In this document: one piece after another, positions 9,256 through 18,100 of the stretch
Layout: each line of letters starts with the position of its first letter
Position numbering within the stretch: position 1 is the stretch's first letter
Origin: Amycolatopsis saalfeldensis
Lineage (GTDB): Bacteria; Actinomycetota; Actinomycetes; Mycobacteriales; Pseudonocardiaceae
Assembly (NCBI RefSeq): GCF_900110575.1
Contig: NZ_FOEF01000007.1
Coordinates: 186,001 to 250,000 of the forward strand
Length of the DNA stretch: 64,000 nt
Reading direction: 5' to 3'
Program-made: the position numbers and the translations under genes
Notes under the pieces: generated by a model
The model's input: the letters and a program-made list of their open reading frames with translations, nothing else
Databases searched by the model: none
What the model was told of the DNA's origin: nothing

Positions 9256-10391
9256 CCGGCACGATCCGGGTCGCCCTCGCCGGCTGCGGCGTCATCGGCC
9301 GCAACCACGCCCGGGTGATCGCCGAGCACCCCGCGTTCACCTTGGTGGCGGCCGTCGACCCGGTCACCGGCAACACCGCCCGCCTGATCGCCGACCACCC
9401 GTCGACGGTCGCCTACACCGGACTGGCGGACGCGCTCCGGGAGCAGAACCCTGACCTGGTGGTGATCTGCACCCCGAGCGGCACCCATCTCGAGCTGGCC
9501 CGGCAAGCCGTCGAGGCGGGGACGCACGTGGTGATCGAGAAACCCCTCGACGTCAGCGTCGCGCGGGCGGCGGACTTCGCGGCACTGGCCGAACAAGCCG
9601 CGGGCCGGGTCGTCACGGTGATCAGCCAGCATCGGTTCGACCCGGCCAGTGCCGCGGTCGCCCGCGCGGTCCAGGACGGCCGGTTCGGCACGGTGACCTC
9701 CGCGGTCGCCTCGGTCGCGTGGTGGCGGGACCAGGCGTACTACGACGGCGGCGCCTGGCGCGGCACCTGGCAGCTCGACGGCGGCGGCGCGCTGATGAAC
9801 CAGGGCGTCCACACCGCCGACCTGCTGCTGTGGTTCCTCGGCCGCCCGGTCGAGGTGCAGGCGACCGCGGGGCTGCTCGCCCACGACCGCATCGAAGTCG
9901 AGGACACGGTGGCCGCGACCGTGCGGTTCGAATCCGGCGCCCTCGCCGTCCTCCTCGCCACCACCGCCGCCTACCCCGGGCTGACCACCCGGATCCAGGT
10001 CCACGGCACCCGCGGATCCGCCGTCATCGACAACGACCGCCTCGAGTACTTCCACAGCCACACAACCGGAAGCGGCCCGGCCGGTGCCGGGAGTGTGACC
10101 GGCGGCGCCCTCACCGGGAACCAGGCCGAGGCCGAAGTCGGCTTCGACGACACACCCGCCGGACCCCGCCGTGAAGACGACTTCGTCCTCGGCCACCGGC
10201 GCCAGTACGACGACATCGCGCGCGCCGTCGCCACCGGCACCGAACCCGCCGTCACCGTCCAGGATGCCCTGCGGTCACTGGCTTTCGTCCGAGCCGTGTA
10301 CGTGTCCGCCGCCCTCGGCCGGCCCATCGCCATCGCCGACGTGCTCGCCGGCGAATACTCCGACGTTCACCTGGATGTGCGCCCGGCATGA
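9252..10391 (+). CDS. Gfo/Idh/MocA family NAD(P)-dependent oxidoreductase
   Basis: The 379-residue enzyme has an N-terminal Rossmann fold (VALAGCGVIGRNHARV, residues ~6-21) and the family signature EKPLDVS (~95-101) that carries the catalytic Lys. A C-terminal alpha/beta domain includes LDGGGALMNQGVHTADLLLW, whose His is the usual second active-site residue. It oxidises or reduces a sugar or inositol hydroxyl with NAD(P). It overlaps the upstream isomerase by 4 bases and the downstream GH92 gene by 4 bases, so the three should be co-translated. A likely role is processing the sugar released by the mannosidase, but this is inferred from order only. Confidence 0.88.
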   Translation: MTGTIRVALAGCGVIGRNHARVIAEHPAFTLVAAVDPVTGNTARLIADHPSTVAYTGLADALREQNPDLVVICTPSGTHLELARQAVEAGTHVVIEKPLDVSVARAADFAALAEQAAGRVVTVISQHRFDPASAAVARAVQDGRFGTVTSAVASVAWWRDQAYYDGGAWRGTWQLDGGGALMNQGVHTADLLLWFLGRPVEVQATAGLLAHDRIEVEDTVAATVRFESGALAVLLATTAAYPGLTTRIQVHGTRGSAVIDNDRLEYFHSHTTGSGPAGAGSVTGGALTGNQAEAEVGFDDTPAGPRREDDFVLGHRRQYDDIARAVATGTEPAVTVQDALRSLAFVRAVYVSAALGRPIAIADVLAGEYSDVHLDVRPA

Positions 10392-13300
10392 ACCGCTTCA
10401 CGCTCACCACAGCCGCGGGGCCCGCGCACGCACCGGCCGGACGGGCGGGCCAGGGCCTCGACGTCTCCCCCGTCCACGAGTACCGGATCGACGGGGCTGC
10501 GGCCGGCGCCGTCTTCGTCGCCGAGCTGCCGCTGGAGCGCGCGGTCGTCGAGGCGGCCGACGTGCTCGAATACGCGGTCTTCCCGGTGCTGGACCGCTCG
10601 CGCGAGGACATCCGCGACGGTTACGGGGCGACCGCGGTGATCGTCGACCTCGTTTTCGGCGACGGGACCCGGCTGAGCGATCTGGCGGTGTCCGACCAGC
10701 ACGGGGCACGCCATGATCCGGCGGCGCAGTACGCCTCGAAAACCGTTGCGGCAGACCAATGGACCTTCAAACGGGTGCGCCTCGCCGCGGCTGCCGGGCG
10801 CCGGGTCGTGCGGGCCGAGGTCCGGATCGTGGTCCAGTCCGGGGGCTCGGCCCTGACCGGGTACGTGAACGCGGTCGCCGTCCGCCCGGCCCCGGCGCCG
10901 CCGCTCGACCCGGTCGACCGGGTCCGCACGACCCGGGGCAGCCACTCGGCGTTCGAGTACTCCCGCGGCAACACCGTGCCACTGGTCGCGGTGCCGCACG
11001 GCGCGGTGTTCGGCGCGCCGATGACCGACGCGGCTTCGGTCGAGTGGACCTACACCTACGCGGCCCACAACCGTGACGACGGACGTCCCGCGTTGCAGGC
11101 CTTCGCCACCTCCCACATCCCCAGCCCGTGGATCCGCGACCGCGGCGTCTTCCAGGTGTTCCCGGCGCTCGCGGCGGCCCCGGAGCTGGACCGGGCGGTG
11201 CGGGCGCTCGGGTTCGACCGCGCGAGCGAGTCGGACCGGCCGCACCGGTACGCCGTGGTGCTCGACGGCGGCATCCACGCCGAGCTGACCGCGGCCCGGT
11301 TCTCCCTCGTGCTGCGCTTCCGCTTCCCGCAAGAGCGCGGCTCGCTGATCTTCGACCAGGCGGACGGCCCCGGCGGGCTGACCCTGCCCGAGCCGGGGCC
11401 GTCCGGCGCGGTGGTGCGCGCGTTCACGGACGGCACCGACGACAGTCCCCGGATGTTCGTGCACGCCACGCTCGACCGGCCGGTCCTCGCCGCGCACGCC
11501 GACGGCCCGCGCGGGTCCGTCCACCTCGGCCTCGGGCCGGACCGCACGGTCACGGTCCGGCTGGGCACCTCGTTCCTGGGCCTCGCGCAGGCCGAGGCGA
11601 ACCTGCTGGCAGACCTCGGCCCGGACGGTTTCGACGCCGTGGCCGCGCGGGCGCACGAGGCCTGGGCCGGGCGGCTCGGTCAGGTCCGGGTCGAAGGCGC
11701 GGCCGAGGACCAGCTGACCACCCTCTACTCCAATCTGTACCGGCTTTTCCTCTATCCCAACGAAGCCCAGGAGGAGACGCCGGACGGGCCGCGTTACGCC
11801 AGCCCGTTCCCGCCGTCGGCAAAGCCCGACACCGCAACGGAAACCGGCTGCCGGATCGAGCCCGGGCGGCTGAGCGCCAACCACGGCTTCTGGGACACCT
11901 ACCGGACCGTCTGGCCCGCGCTCACGCTGCTGCGGCCCGAGGACGCCGGGCGCCTGCTCGACGGCTTCCTCCAGCACTACCGCGACGCCGGCTGGACCAG
12001 CCGGTGGAGCGCGCCCGGGCCGATCGACAACATGACCGGTACCACCACCGACGTCATCTTCGCCGGCGCGCTGGCCGCCGGGCTGCCCGGCCTGGACCCG
12101 CTGGCCGCCTACGATTCCGCGCTGCGCAACGCCACCGTGGCCGCCCCCACCCCGCTGGTGGGGCGCAAAGGCGTGCGCTCGCAGACGTACCGCGGGTTCA
12201 CCGACACCACGGTCGCCGAAGGCATGTCGTGGACGCTCGACGCGGCCATCAACGACAGCGGGATCGCGAAGATGGCCCGGCTGCTGGCTTCGCGGCTGCC
12301 CGCCGAGAACCCCCGGCACTCGGAGCTGGCCGCCGACGCCGAGTACTACACCGCCCGCGCCGCGCGGTACGCCACGGTCTTCGACCGGCGGATCGGGTTC
12401 TTCCAGGGCCGGAACCCGGACGGCGGGTGGCGGGTCCCCGAACCGGGCGACTACGACCCGCGGGTGTGGGGCGGCGACTACACCGAGACCAACGGGTGGG
12501 GCACGGCGTTCACCGCGCCGCACGACGGTGCCGGCCTGACCACCCTGTACGGCGGCCCGGAAGCGCTGGAACGGGCGCTCGACGAGTTCTTCGCCACGCC
12601 CGAAACCGGCCGCGCGGAGTTCAAGGGCACCTACGCCATCACCATCCACGAGATGGCGGAGGCCCGCGACGTCCGGATGGGCATGCTCGGCCTGTCCAAC
12701 CAGCCCGCCCACCACATCCCGTTCATGTACGCGTTCACCGGCGCCCACCACAAAACCCAGCGGATCGTGCGGGAGGCGCTGCGCCGGCTGTTCCTCGGCT
12801 CGGAGATCGGCCAGGGCTACCCCGGCGACGAGGACAACGGCGAGATGTCGGCCTGGTACCTGTTCGCCGCGCTGGGCCTGTACCCGCTGGTGCCCGCGAG
12901 CGACGAGTTCGTCCTCACCACGCCGCTGTTCCCTCGGGCGGACGTCGCGCTGCCCGGAGGGAAGACGCTGACCGTCCGCACGATCGGCGACCCGGGCGGC
13001 GACTACATCGCGGGCGTGACGATCGACGGTGCGGAGTGGAACGAGATCTCGGTCCCCCGCCGGCGGCTCAGCGACGGGGCCGAACTCGTCGTCACGCTCT
13101 CGCCCGAGCCGACGAACTGGGCTGCCGCAAGCATTCCGGCCTCGCTGACCCCACCCGGCGAGGCTCCCCGGATCCGGCTGGACCTGACTAGCCCCGGCCC
13201 CCACCCGGCGTTCGACGACGTCGGTGAGACGACCACCCGGCTCGGCGCCGGTGACGAGATCGGCTACACCTTCGATCAAGCCGAGGCCACGACGCTCTAC

Positions 13301-13522
13301 ACCGTGACCGTCGCCGAGGCGGGCGTCTTCGCGTGGCGCCTCGAGGGCCGCGGCGACGACGGCGAGTGGCGCGCCCTCGACCGCCGGGCCGCCGAGGAGT
13401 TCCGCTGGGACGGGCAGACCCGGCCGTTCCTGCTGCCCTCGACGGCCTCCTACGCGGCGTACCGGCTGGTGGCCGCTGGCGCGTTACCGTTGGTGCAGCT
13501 GGAATTGCTCGCCCAGCGGTGA
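10388..13522 (+). CDS. GH92 family alpha-mannosidase-like glycoside hydrolase
   Basis: The 1044-residue enzyme belongs to GH92, calcium-dependent exo-alpha-mannosidases. The N-terminal beta-sandwich (to ~280) leads into the (alpha/alpha)6 catalytic region with NHGFWDTYRTVWP (~500), NEWG-like ETNGWGTAF, NQPAHHIPFMY and the diagnostic GYPGDEDNGEMSAWY (~810), which holds the acidic catalytic residues and Ca ligands. A C-terminal ~100-residue beta domain follows. There is no signal peptide, Tat motif or lipobox, whereas most bacterial GH92 enzymes are exported; it may act in the cytosol on imported oligosaccharides. It overlaps the oxidoreductase upstream by four bases (ATGA). Confidence 0.88.
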   Translation: MNRFTLTTAAGPAHAPAGRAGQGLDVSPVHEYRIDGAAAGAVFVAELPLERAVVEAADVLEYAVFPVLDRSREDIRDGYGATAVIVDLVFGDGTRLSDLAVSDQHGARHDPAAQYASKTVAADQWTFKRVRLAAAAGRRVVRAEVRIVVQSGGSALTGYVNAVAVRPAPAPPLDPVDRVRTTRGSHSAFEYSRGNTVPLVAVPHGAVFGAPMTDAASVEWTYTYAAHNRDDGRPALQAFATSHIPSPWIRDRGVFQVFPALAAAPELDRAVRALGFDRASESDRPHRYAVVLDGGIHAELTAARFSLVLRFRFPQERGSLIFDQADGPGGLTLPEPGPSGAVVRAFTDGTDDSPRMFVHATLDRPVLAAHADGPRGSVHLGLGPDRTVTVRLGTSFLGLAQAEANLLADLGPDGFDAVAARAHEAWAGRLGQVRVEGAAEDQLTTLYSNLYRLFLYPNEAQEETPDGPRYASPFPPSAKPDTATETGCRIEPGRLSANHGFWDTYRTVWPALTLLRPEDAGRLLDGFLQHYRDAGWTSRWSAPGPIDNMTGTTTDVIFAGALAAGLPGLDPLAAYDSALRNATVAAPTPLVGRKGVRSQTYRGFTDTTVAEGMSWTLDAAINDSGIAKMARLLASRLPAENPRHSELAADAEYYTARAARYATVFDRRIGFFQGRNPDGGWRVPEPGDYDPRVWGGDYTETNGWGTAFTAPHDGAGLTTLYGGPEALERALDEFFATPETGRAEFKGTYAITIHEMAEARDVRMGMLGLSNQPAHHIPFMYAFTGAHHKTQRIVREALRRLFLGSEIGQGYPGDEDNGEMSAWYLFAALGLYPLVPASDEFVLTTPLFPRADVALPGGKTLTVRTIGDPGGDYIAGVTIDGAEWNEISVPRRRLSDGAELVVTLSPEPTNWAAASIPASLTPPGEAPRIRLDLTSPGPHPAFDDVGETTTRLGAGDEIGYTFDQAEATTLYTVTVAEAGVFAWRLEGRGDDGEWRALDRRAAEEFRWDGQTRPFLLPSTASYAAYRLVAAGALPLVQLELLAQR

Positions 13523-13562
13523 ACGGCTGCCGCAGCGGCCCCTTGCTGCAGCGGGCTTCCCG

Positions 13563-14070
13563 TCAGTCTTCGGTGACGCGGATGATCGTGTTGCCCGGAG
13601 TCCGCTTGCCGGGGCTGAACGCGGCGCGCGCGTCGGCGAGCGGGCGGACGGAGGGCTTCGACCGGCCGTCGCGTACGCGGGCGGCGATGCCGGTGAGCTG
13701 GGCGCGGTCGGCCTCGACGACGAAGAAGACGGCTCGCCCGCCGCGCGGCTGGATCCGGGGCGGCTCCGCGATGGTGACCAGTATGCCGCGGGCGCGCCCC
13801 AGCAGGGTCGAGGATCGGCCCGCCGATCACGAGGTCGGCCTCACCGGCGTCTTCGGGGTTTTCGCTGTCCAGGCCCAGGAAGGTGTGCCCGCCGAGGGCG
13901 AGCGCGCGGTCCCGGCCGGCGGCCCGGCCGGTGCCGACGACCCGAGCGCCGAGCTCGCGGGCGAGCTGCACCGCGAGCCGGCCAGGCCGAACACCCGCTG
14001 CCCGACGGTCAGCCCCGGTGGTGCCGTACCCCAGCTCGGCCACGACGCCCGACAGCTCGTGCCCGGGCAC
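13563..14070 (-). pseudogene. Decayed MDR-family NADP-dependent quinone oxidoreductase
   Basis: Fragments of a zinc-independent medium-chain reductase lie in different frames of one strand. PGHELSGVVAELGYGTTG opens at 14070. AVQLARELGARVVGTGRA follows almost at once, meaning that ~60 residues between them are gone. IGGPILD comes next, and the true C-terminus (FSPGKRTPGNTIIRVTED, stop at 13563) lies in another frame. The normal N-terminal ~60 residues are missing as well. With a deletion and at least one frameshift it cannot make a functional enzyme. Its left end abuts a sigma-factor remnant. Confidence 0.75.
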
Positions 14071-14345
14071 GCTTCTCGGGGTTAAGCACCCGGCCGTACG
14101 CGGTGATCAGGCCGCCGGCGAACTCCACCGTACCGACCGAATAAACGCGGCCCTCTCGGTAGCACACCAGCACGGGCTTGCGCGCCGCGGCGATCTTGCC
14201 GCCACCGTCGGTCACGTACACCGCGTCCGGGCCGTCCGCCCGCAGCCACACGTCGTGGGGCACGTCCTCGGCGTCGGCCACGCTGCCCAGCAGGCGGTGG
14301 GCCCCGAACACCGCCGGCCGATGCGTCTCCCACCCGGCGCCGAGC
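14071..14345 (-). pseudogene. Remnant of a SigJ-like ECF sigma factor
   Basis: A short frame joins the start and end of a SigJ-type sigma factor (a sigma-70 protein with a SnoaL-like C-terminal domain). FGAHRLLGSVADAEDVPHDVWLR matches conserved region 2. It runs straight into VTDGGGKIAAARKPVL and GRVYSVGTVEFAGGLITAYGRVLNPEK, which match the C-terminal domain. About 200 residues between them are absent, including region 4. The gene is non-functional. From 14346 to 14614 I see no credible gene. Confidence 0.65.
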
Positions 14346-14614
14346 GCCTCGTCCCGCCGGGGCCCCGGCCCTGCCCGCGCATCTCCTTCCGGCGCCCGGC
14401 CTGTCCACAAAGGATTAGCAGGTTCGGCGCCCGCCCGGCGCCGGCCTGCCGCCGTGGCCCGCCGCAACTTCCGGAGCGGTCCGATCCACCAAAGTGGCCG
14501 CCGCCGGGCGGGTTCGTGGTCTTTCCGCGGTCGCCGGGCAAGGTGATCACGATCTTCGCGATCTGGCCGGCCAAGCCCAAGGCGAAGGAGACGGCCGGGG
14601 TTTCGCGGCCCCGG

Positions 14615-15142
14615 TCACGGCAGGGTGGGCACAACGGTCTCCCACTCGTCGAGTTCGCGGCGGAGTTCTTCGTCCTCGAGCTGTGACGACAGGGCGAGCG
14701 CGGGCGCCACCATGATGCGGACGCGGCGCAGCCTGCGCATCACCGGGACGTCCTCGGCCCGCAGCGACCAGCGCGTCCCGGCGGCTTCGGCCGGCGTCAT
14801 CCCGGCCAGGTCGAGGCAACGCCGGGCCACGCGGTCCGGCCGGAGGCCCTCCGGGCGGACACCGGCGGGCAACGCGAGGGACAGCCCGGCCTCCCGCGTC
14901 GCCACCTCACGGCCGTCCAGCCCACCGGTCTCGAGCGCGGTTTCCAGCGCCGCCACGGCCAGCTCCGCCCACGCCCGCCGCTCACCGTCGGGCGTTCCGG
15001 GCCCGGTCGCCCGCAACGTCACGTGCTGGACCACGCCGAGCCACCAGTTCGTGTCGGCCGCCGGCGGCCGCAGCGCCAGCAGGCCGGTACGCCGGGCCGC
15101 CGGGTCCTCGAACCTGAGCGCGTCGAGTTCGTCAGCCTCCAC
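14615..15142 (-). CDS. Hypothetical protein, candidate immunity partner of the RHS toxin
   Basis: A 175-residue soluble, mostly helical protein without recognised domains. I placed the start at the GTG at 15142, which overlaps the stop of the RHS gene (GTGGAGGCTGA), so the two are translationally coupled. The longer frame to 15175 would have no ribosome-binding site. Features seen: an acidic N-terminus (VEADELDALRFEDP), a WWLGVVQHVTLRAT segment and an acidic C-terminal helix (EDEELRRELDEWE). Polymorphic toxins are normally followed by their immunity gene in exactly this position; that role is inferred from position only. Confidence 0.6.
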   Translation of the reverse strand: MEADELDALRFEDPAARRTGLLALRPPAADTNWWLGVVQHVTLRATGPGTPDGERRAWAELAVAALETALETGGLDGREVATREAGLSLALPAGVRPEGLRPDRVARRCLDLAGMTPAEAAGTRWSLRAEDVPVMRRLRRVRIMVAPALALSSQLEDEELRRELDEWETVVPTLP

Positions 15143-18100
15143 CGACGGTGCTCCTTTCCCACGTGTCGGGCACACCGTAGCGGCCGAACGCGTCCACGCC
15201 CTCCTGGACCACCGCGTCCCCGTTGTGCGCCACGCCGTGGAAGTAGTGACCGCTGTGATTGTCGATGTCCAGGCCGAAGTAACCGCCGGAACTGCCCGCG
15301 ACGTTCGCCTGGCCGGCCGCCCGGACGCGGCTGCCGTCCGCGATGGCGGCGTGGCTGATCTCGTCGCCGTTCACGGTGTGCGGGGCGACCCGCAGCTCCC
15401 CGCTGTCGGTGACCACCCACTTCAGCTGCCCGTCACCCGAGCTGAGCATCGCGTCGAACTCGGGGGTGCCGGGCGTTGTCGGCGTGACCCCGTTGCGGCG
15501 CATCACTTCCCGCTCCGCGTCGAGGTCCTCCGGCTTCTGGTTGGCGAAGGTGCAGCCCTCCAGGCCCAGCGGGTCGATCCAGCCGGTCGGGTTGGGCACG
15601 TACCCCTGGGTGTTCGGTGACGGCGCGAGGCCGAGCGGATCGTGCGACAGGTACTGCCCGGCCGCCGGATCGTAGTAGCGGTGGTAGTTGTAATGCAGGC
15701 CCGTTTCCGCGTCGAAGTACTGGCCGGGGAAGCGCAACGGGGTGCTCGCGCGGTCCGCCGGCCGGAAGAGCTCCTCGCCCCACAGCGTGCCCTGCCGGCG
15801 CCAGGCCAGGTCCCCGTGCTCGTCGACCAGCTCGGCCGCCGCGCCGACCAGGTCGGTGACGATCGAGTAGAACTGCCGGTCGACCCACTCCTGCTCGCGG
15901 TCGCGATGGGTCTGGCCGACCGGCCGCTGCCCGCCGGGCGCCCAGTCCCAGGTGGTCGCGGCGGTCCCGTTGCGCACCTGCTCGGCGAGCGTGGCGCCGT
16001 CCCAGACGAAGTCGACCTGCTCGGTCACGCGAACGCCGTCGGAACCGAGGCGCTGCTTGGCGATCCGCCGCCCGAGCGGGTCGTAGCGGTAGCGCCACCG
16101 GGCCCCGTCGGGCGTGGTGACGCCGACCAGATGGTCCTCGGAGTCCCAGCGGTAGTGCCAGGTGGCGGGCTTGGCGGACAGCCGCTTGCGCTGGCGCAGG
16201 ACGACCCGGCCCTGTGCGTCGTGGCGGTACCGCAGCCCGCCCGCCGAGCGCAGCAGGGTGCCCGCGAACTCCCGGCGGGCGGGTGCCTCGCCGGGCCCGG
16301 CCGACGCGGTGAGGCCGCCGGTCGGCCCGTACGCGTACTGCTCCGCCCAGCCGGGGGCCGCCACCCCGGTGACCCGGCCGGCCGGGTCGAGCTCGAACCG
16401 GCTCGGCCCCGCCACCTGGTCTTCGATCCCGGTCAGCAGGCCGTCGGGCCGGTAGTGGTAGTCCCGCCGCTGCACCGCCCGCGGCCGGGGCGAGCCACCG
16501 GCCACAGTGGACAGTGTCTGGGAGACGAGCCGGTGGTCGGTGTCCCAGGCCTGCGCCAGGATCGCGCCGGTGTCGACCAGCCGCTCGATCTCGTGGCCCG
16601 CCTGGTCGTACCCGAAGCTCAGCACCCGCGCGCCGGTGTGCAGGGCCGTCGGCCGGTGACTCGCGTCGTACTCCCAGACGCTGCGCAGCCCGGTCGCCGT
16701 GGTGCGGGCGACCCGCCGGCCCGCGGCGTCGAACTCCGAGCGGACCGTGTGGCCGTTGACGGTCTCGGCCAGCACCCGGCCGAGCGCGTCCCGTTCGAAG
16801 ACCACCTCCGCGTCGCGGTTGACCGCCCGGCTCAGCCGGCCCATCTCGTCGTAGGCGAACCTGGTGACGTTGTCCGCGGACCGGCGCTCCACCACCGCGG
16901 CGAGCCGGTCGCGGAGGAAGACCGTGGACTCGCCGGCGCCGTTCGTCCGGCGTTCGAGCCGGCCCGCGGCGTCCCGCTCGTACCGGAGCACCCGGCCGTC
17001 GAAGTCGGTTTCGGTGACCAGCCGCCCGGCCGCGTCGTACTCGTAGCGCCAGGTCAGACCGGCCGCGTTGCGGACCCCGACGATGCGCAGTTCGGTGTCG
17101 TACTGGTACTCCAGCCGTGATCCGTCCGCCTCGGTGCAGGTCTTCGGCAGGCCGAAGTGGGTGTGCTCGACCCGGCTGCGGCTGCCCAGCGCGTCGACCC
17201 GCTCGACCTGGTGGCCTTCCGCGTCGTACCGCCAGTGCTCGGTGGCGCCGCCCGGCAGCGTGCGCGACAGCAGCCTGCCTTCGACCGTCCAGGCGAGCCG
17301 GGTGGTGCCCCCGCCGGCGTCGGTGAAGGAGGCGATCCGGCCGAACCGGTCCCGGGTGCACGTGCTCACCTCGCCACCGGGGCCGGTGACCCGCACCGGC
17401 AGGCCCGCGGCGTCGGCCTCGATCGCCTTGGTGCCGCCGGCGGGATCGGTGACCGTGGCGAGGAAGCCCCTCGCGTCGTAGGCGTACCGGGTCGTCGCGC
17501 CCGCCGGGTCTGTGGCGGAGGTGAGGTTGCCGGCCGTGTCGTAGGTGCGCCGCCAGACCCCGCCGTCCGGCTGCACCACGGTCACCGGCTGCCGGAAGCC
17601 GTTGTACTCGGCCAAGCTCTGGCTGCCGTCCGGGCGGGTGACGGTGACCAGGTTGCCCTCGTCGTCGTAGGCGTGCCGGGTGGTCCGGCCGGTCGGATCG
17701 GTGCGGGAGGTCAACCGGCGCAGGCCGTCCCACTCGTACCGGGTCTCGTGCCCGAGCGGGTCCACCTCGCGGGTCAGCTGGTGCAACGCGTCGAAGTGGT
17801 AGGTGGTGACGTTGCCCAGCGAGTCGGTCTCGCGGGTGATCCGGTTCGCGGTGTCGTACTCGAACGTGCCGGTCAGCATGTCGCCCGCGCCCTCGGTCCG
17901 CACGCACCGGCCTTCGTGGTCGAAGGCGTAGGCGTACCACTCGCCGACGCGGTCGTCCCAGCGGACGATCCGCCCGGCGGCGTCGTAACGGAAGCGCAGT
18001 GCCTCGCCGGAAGAGTTCGTCACGGCGGTCAGCCGCACACCGTCGTAACCGAACCGGCCCAGCACGACGTCTTCGTCCGGGCCGTGCACGAGGCGGAGCC

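Noticed and set aside
10367..13279. A 970-residue open frame antisense to the GH92 gene
   Set aside because: It is a GC-frame shadow: Arg/Gly/Val-rich composition, no domain, and no ribosome-binding site.
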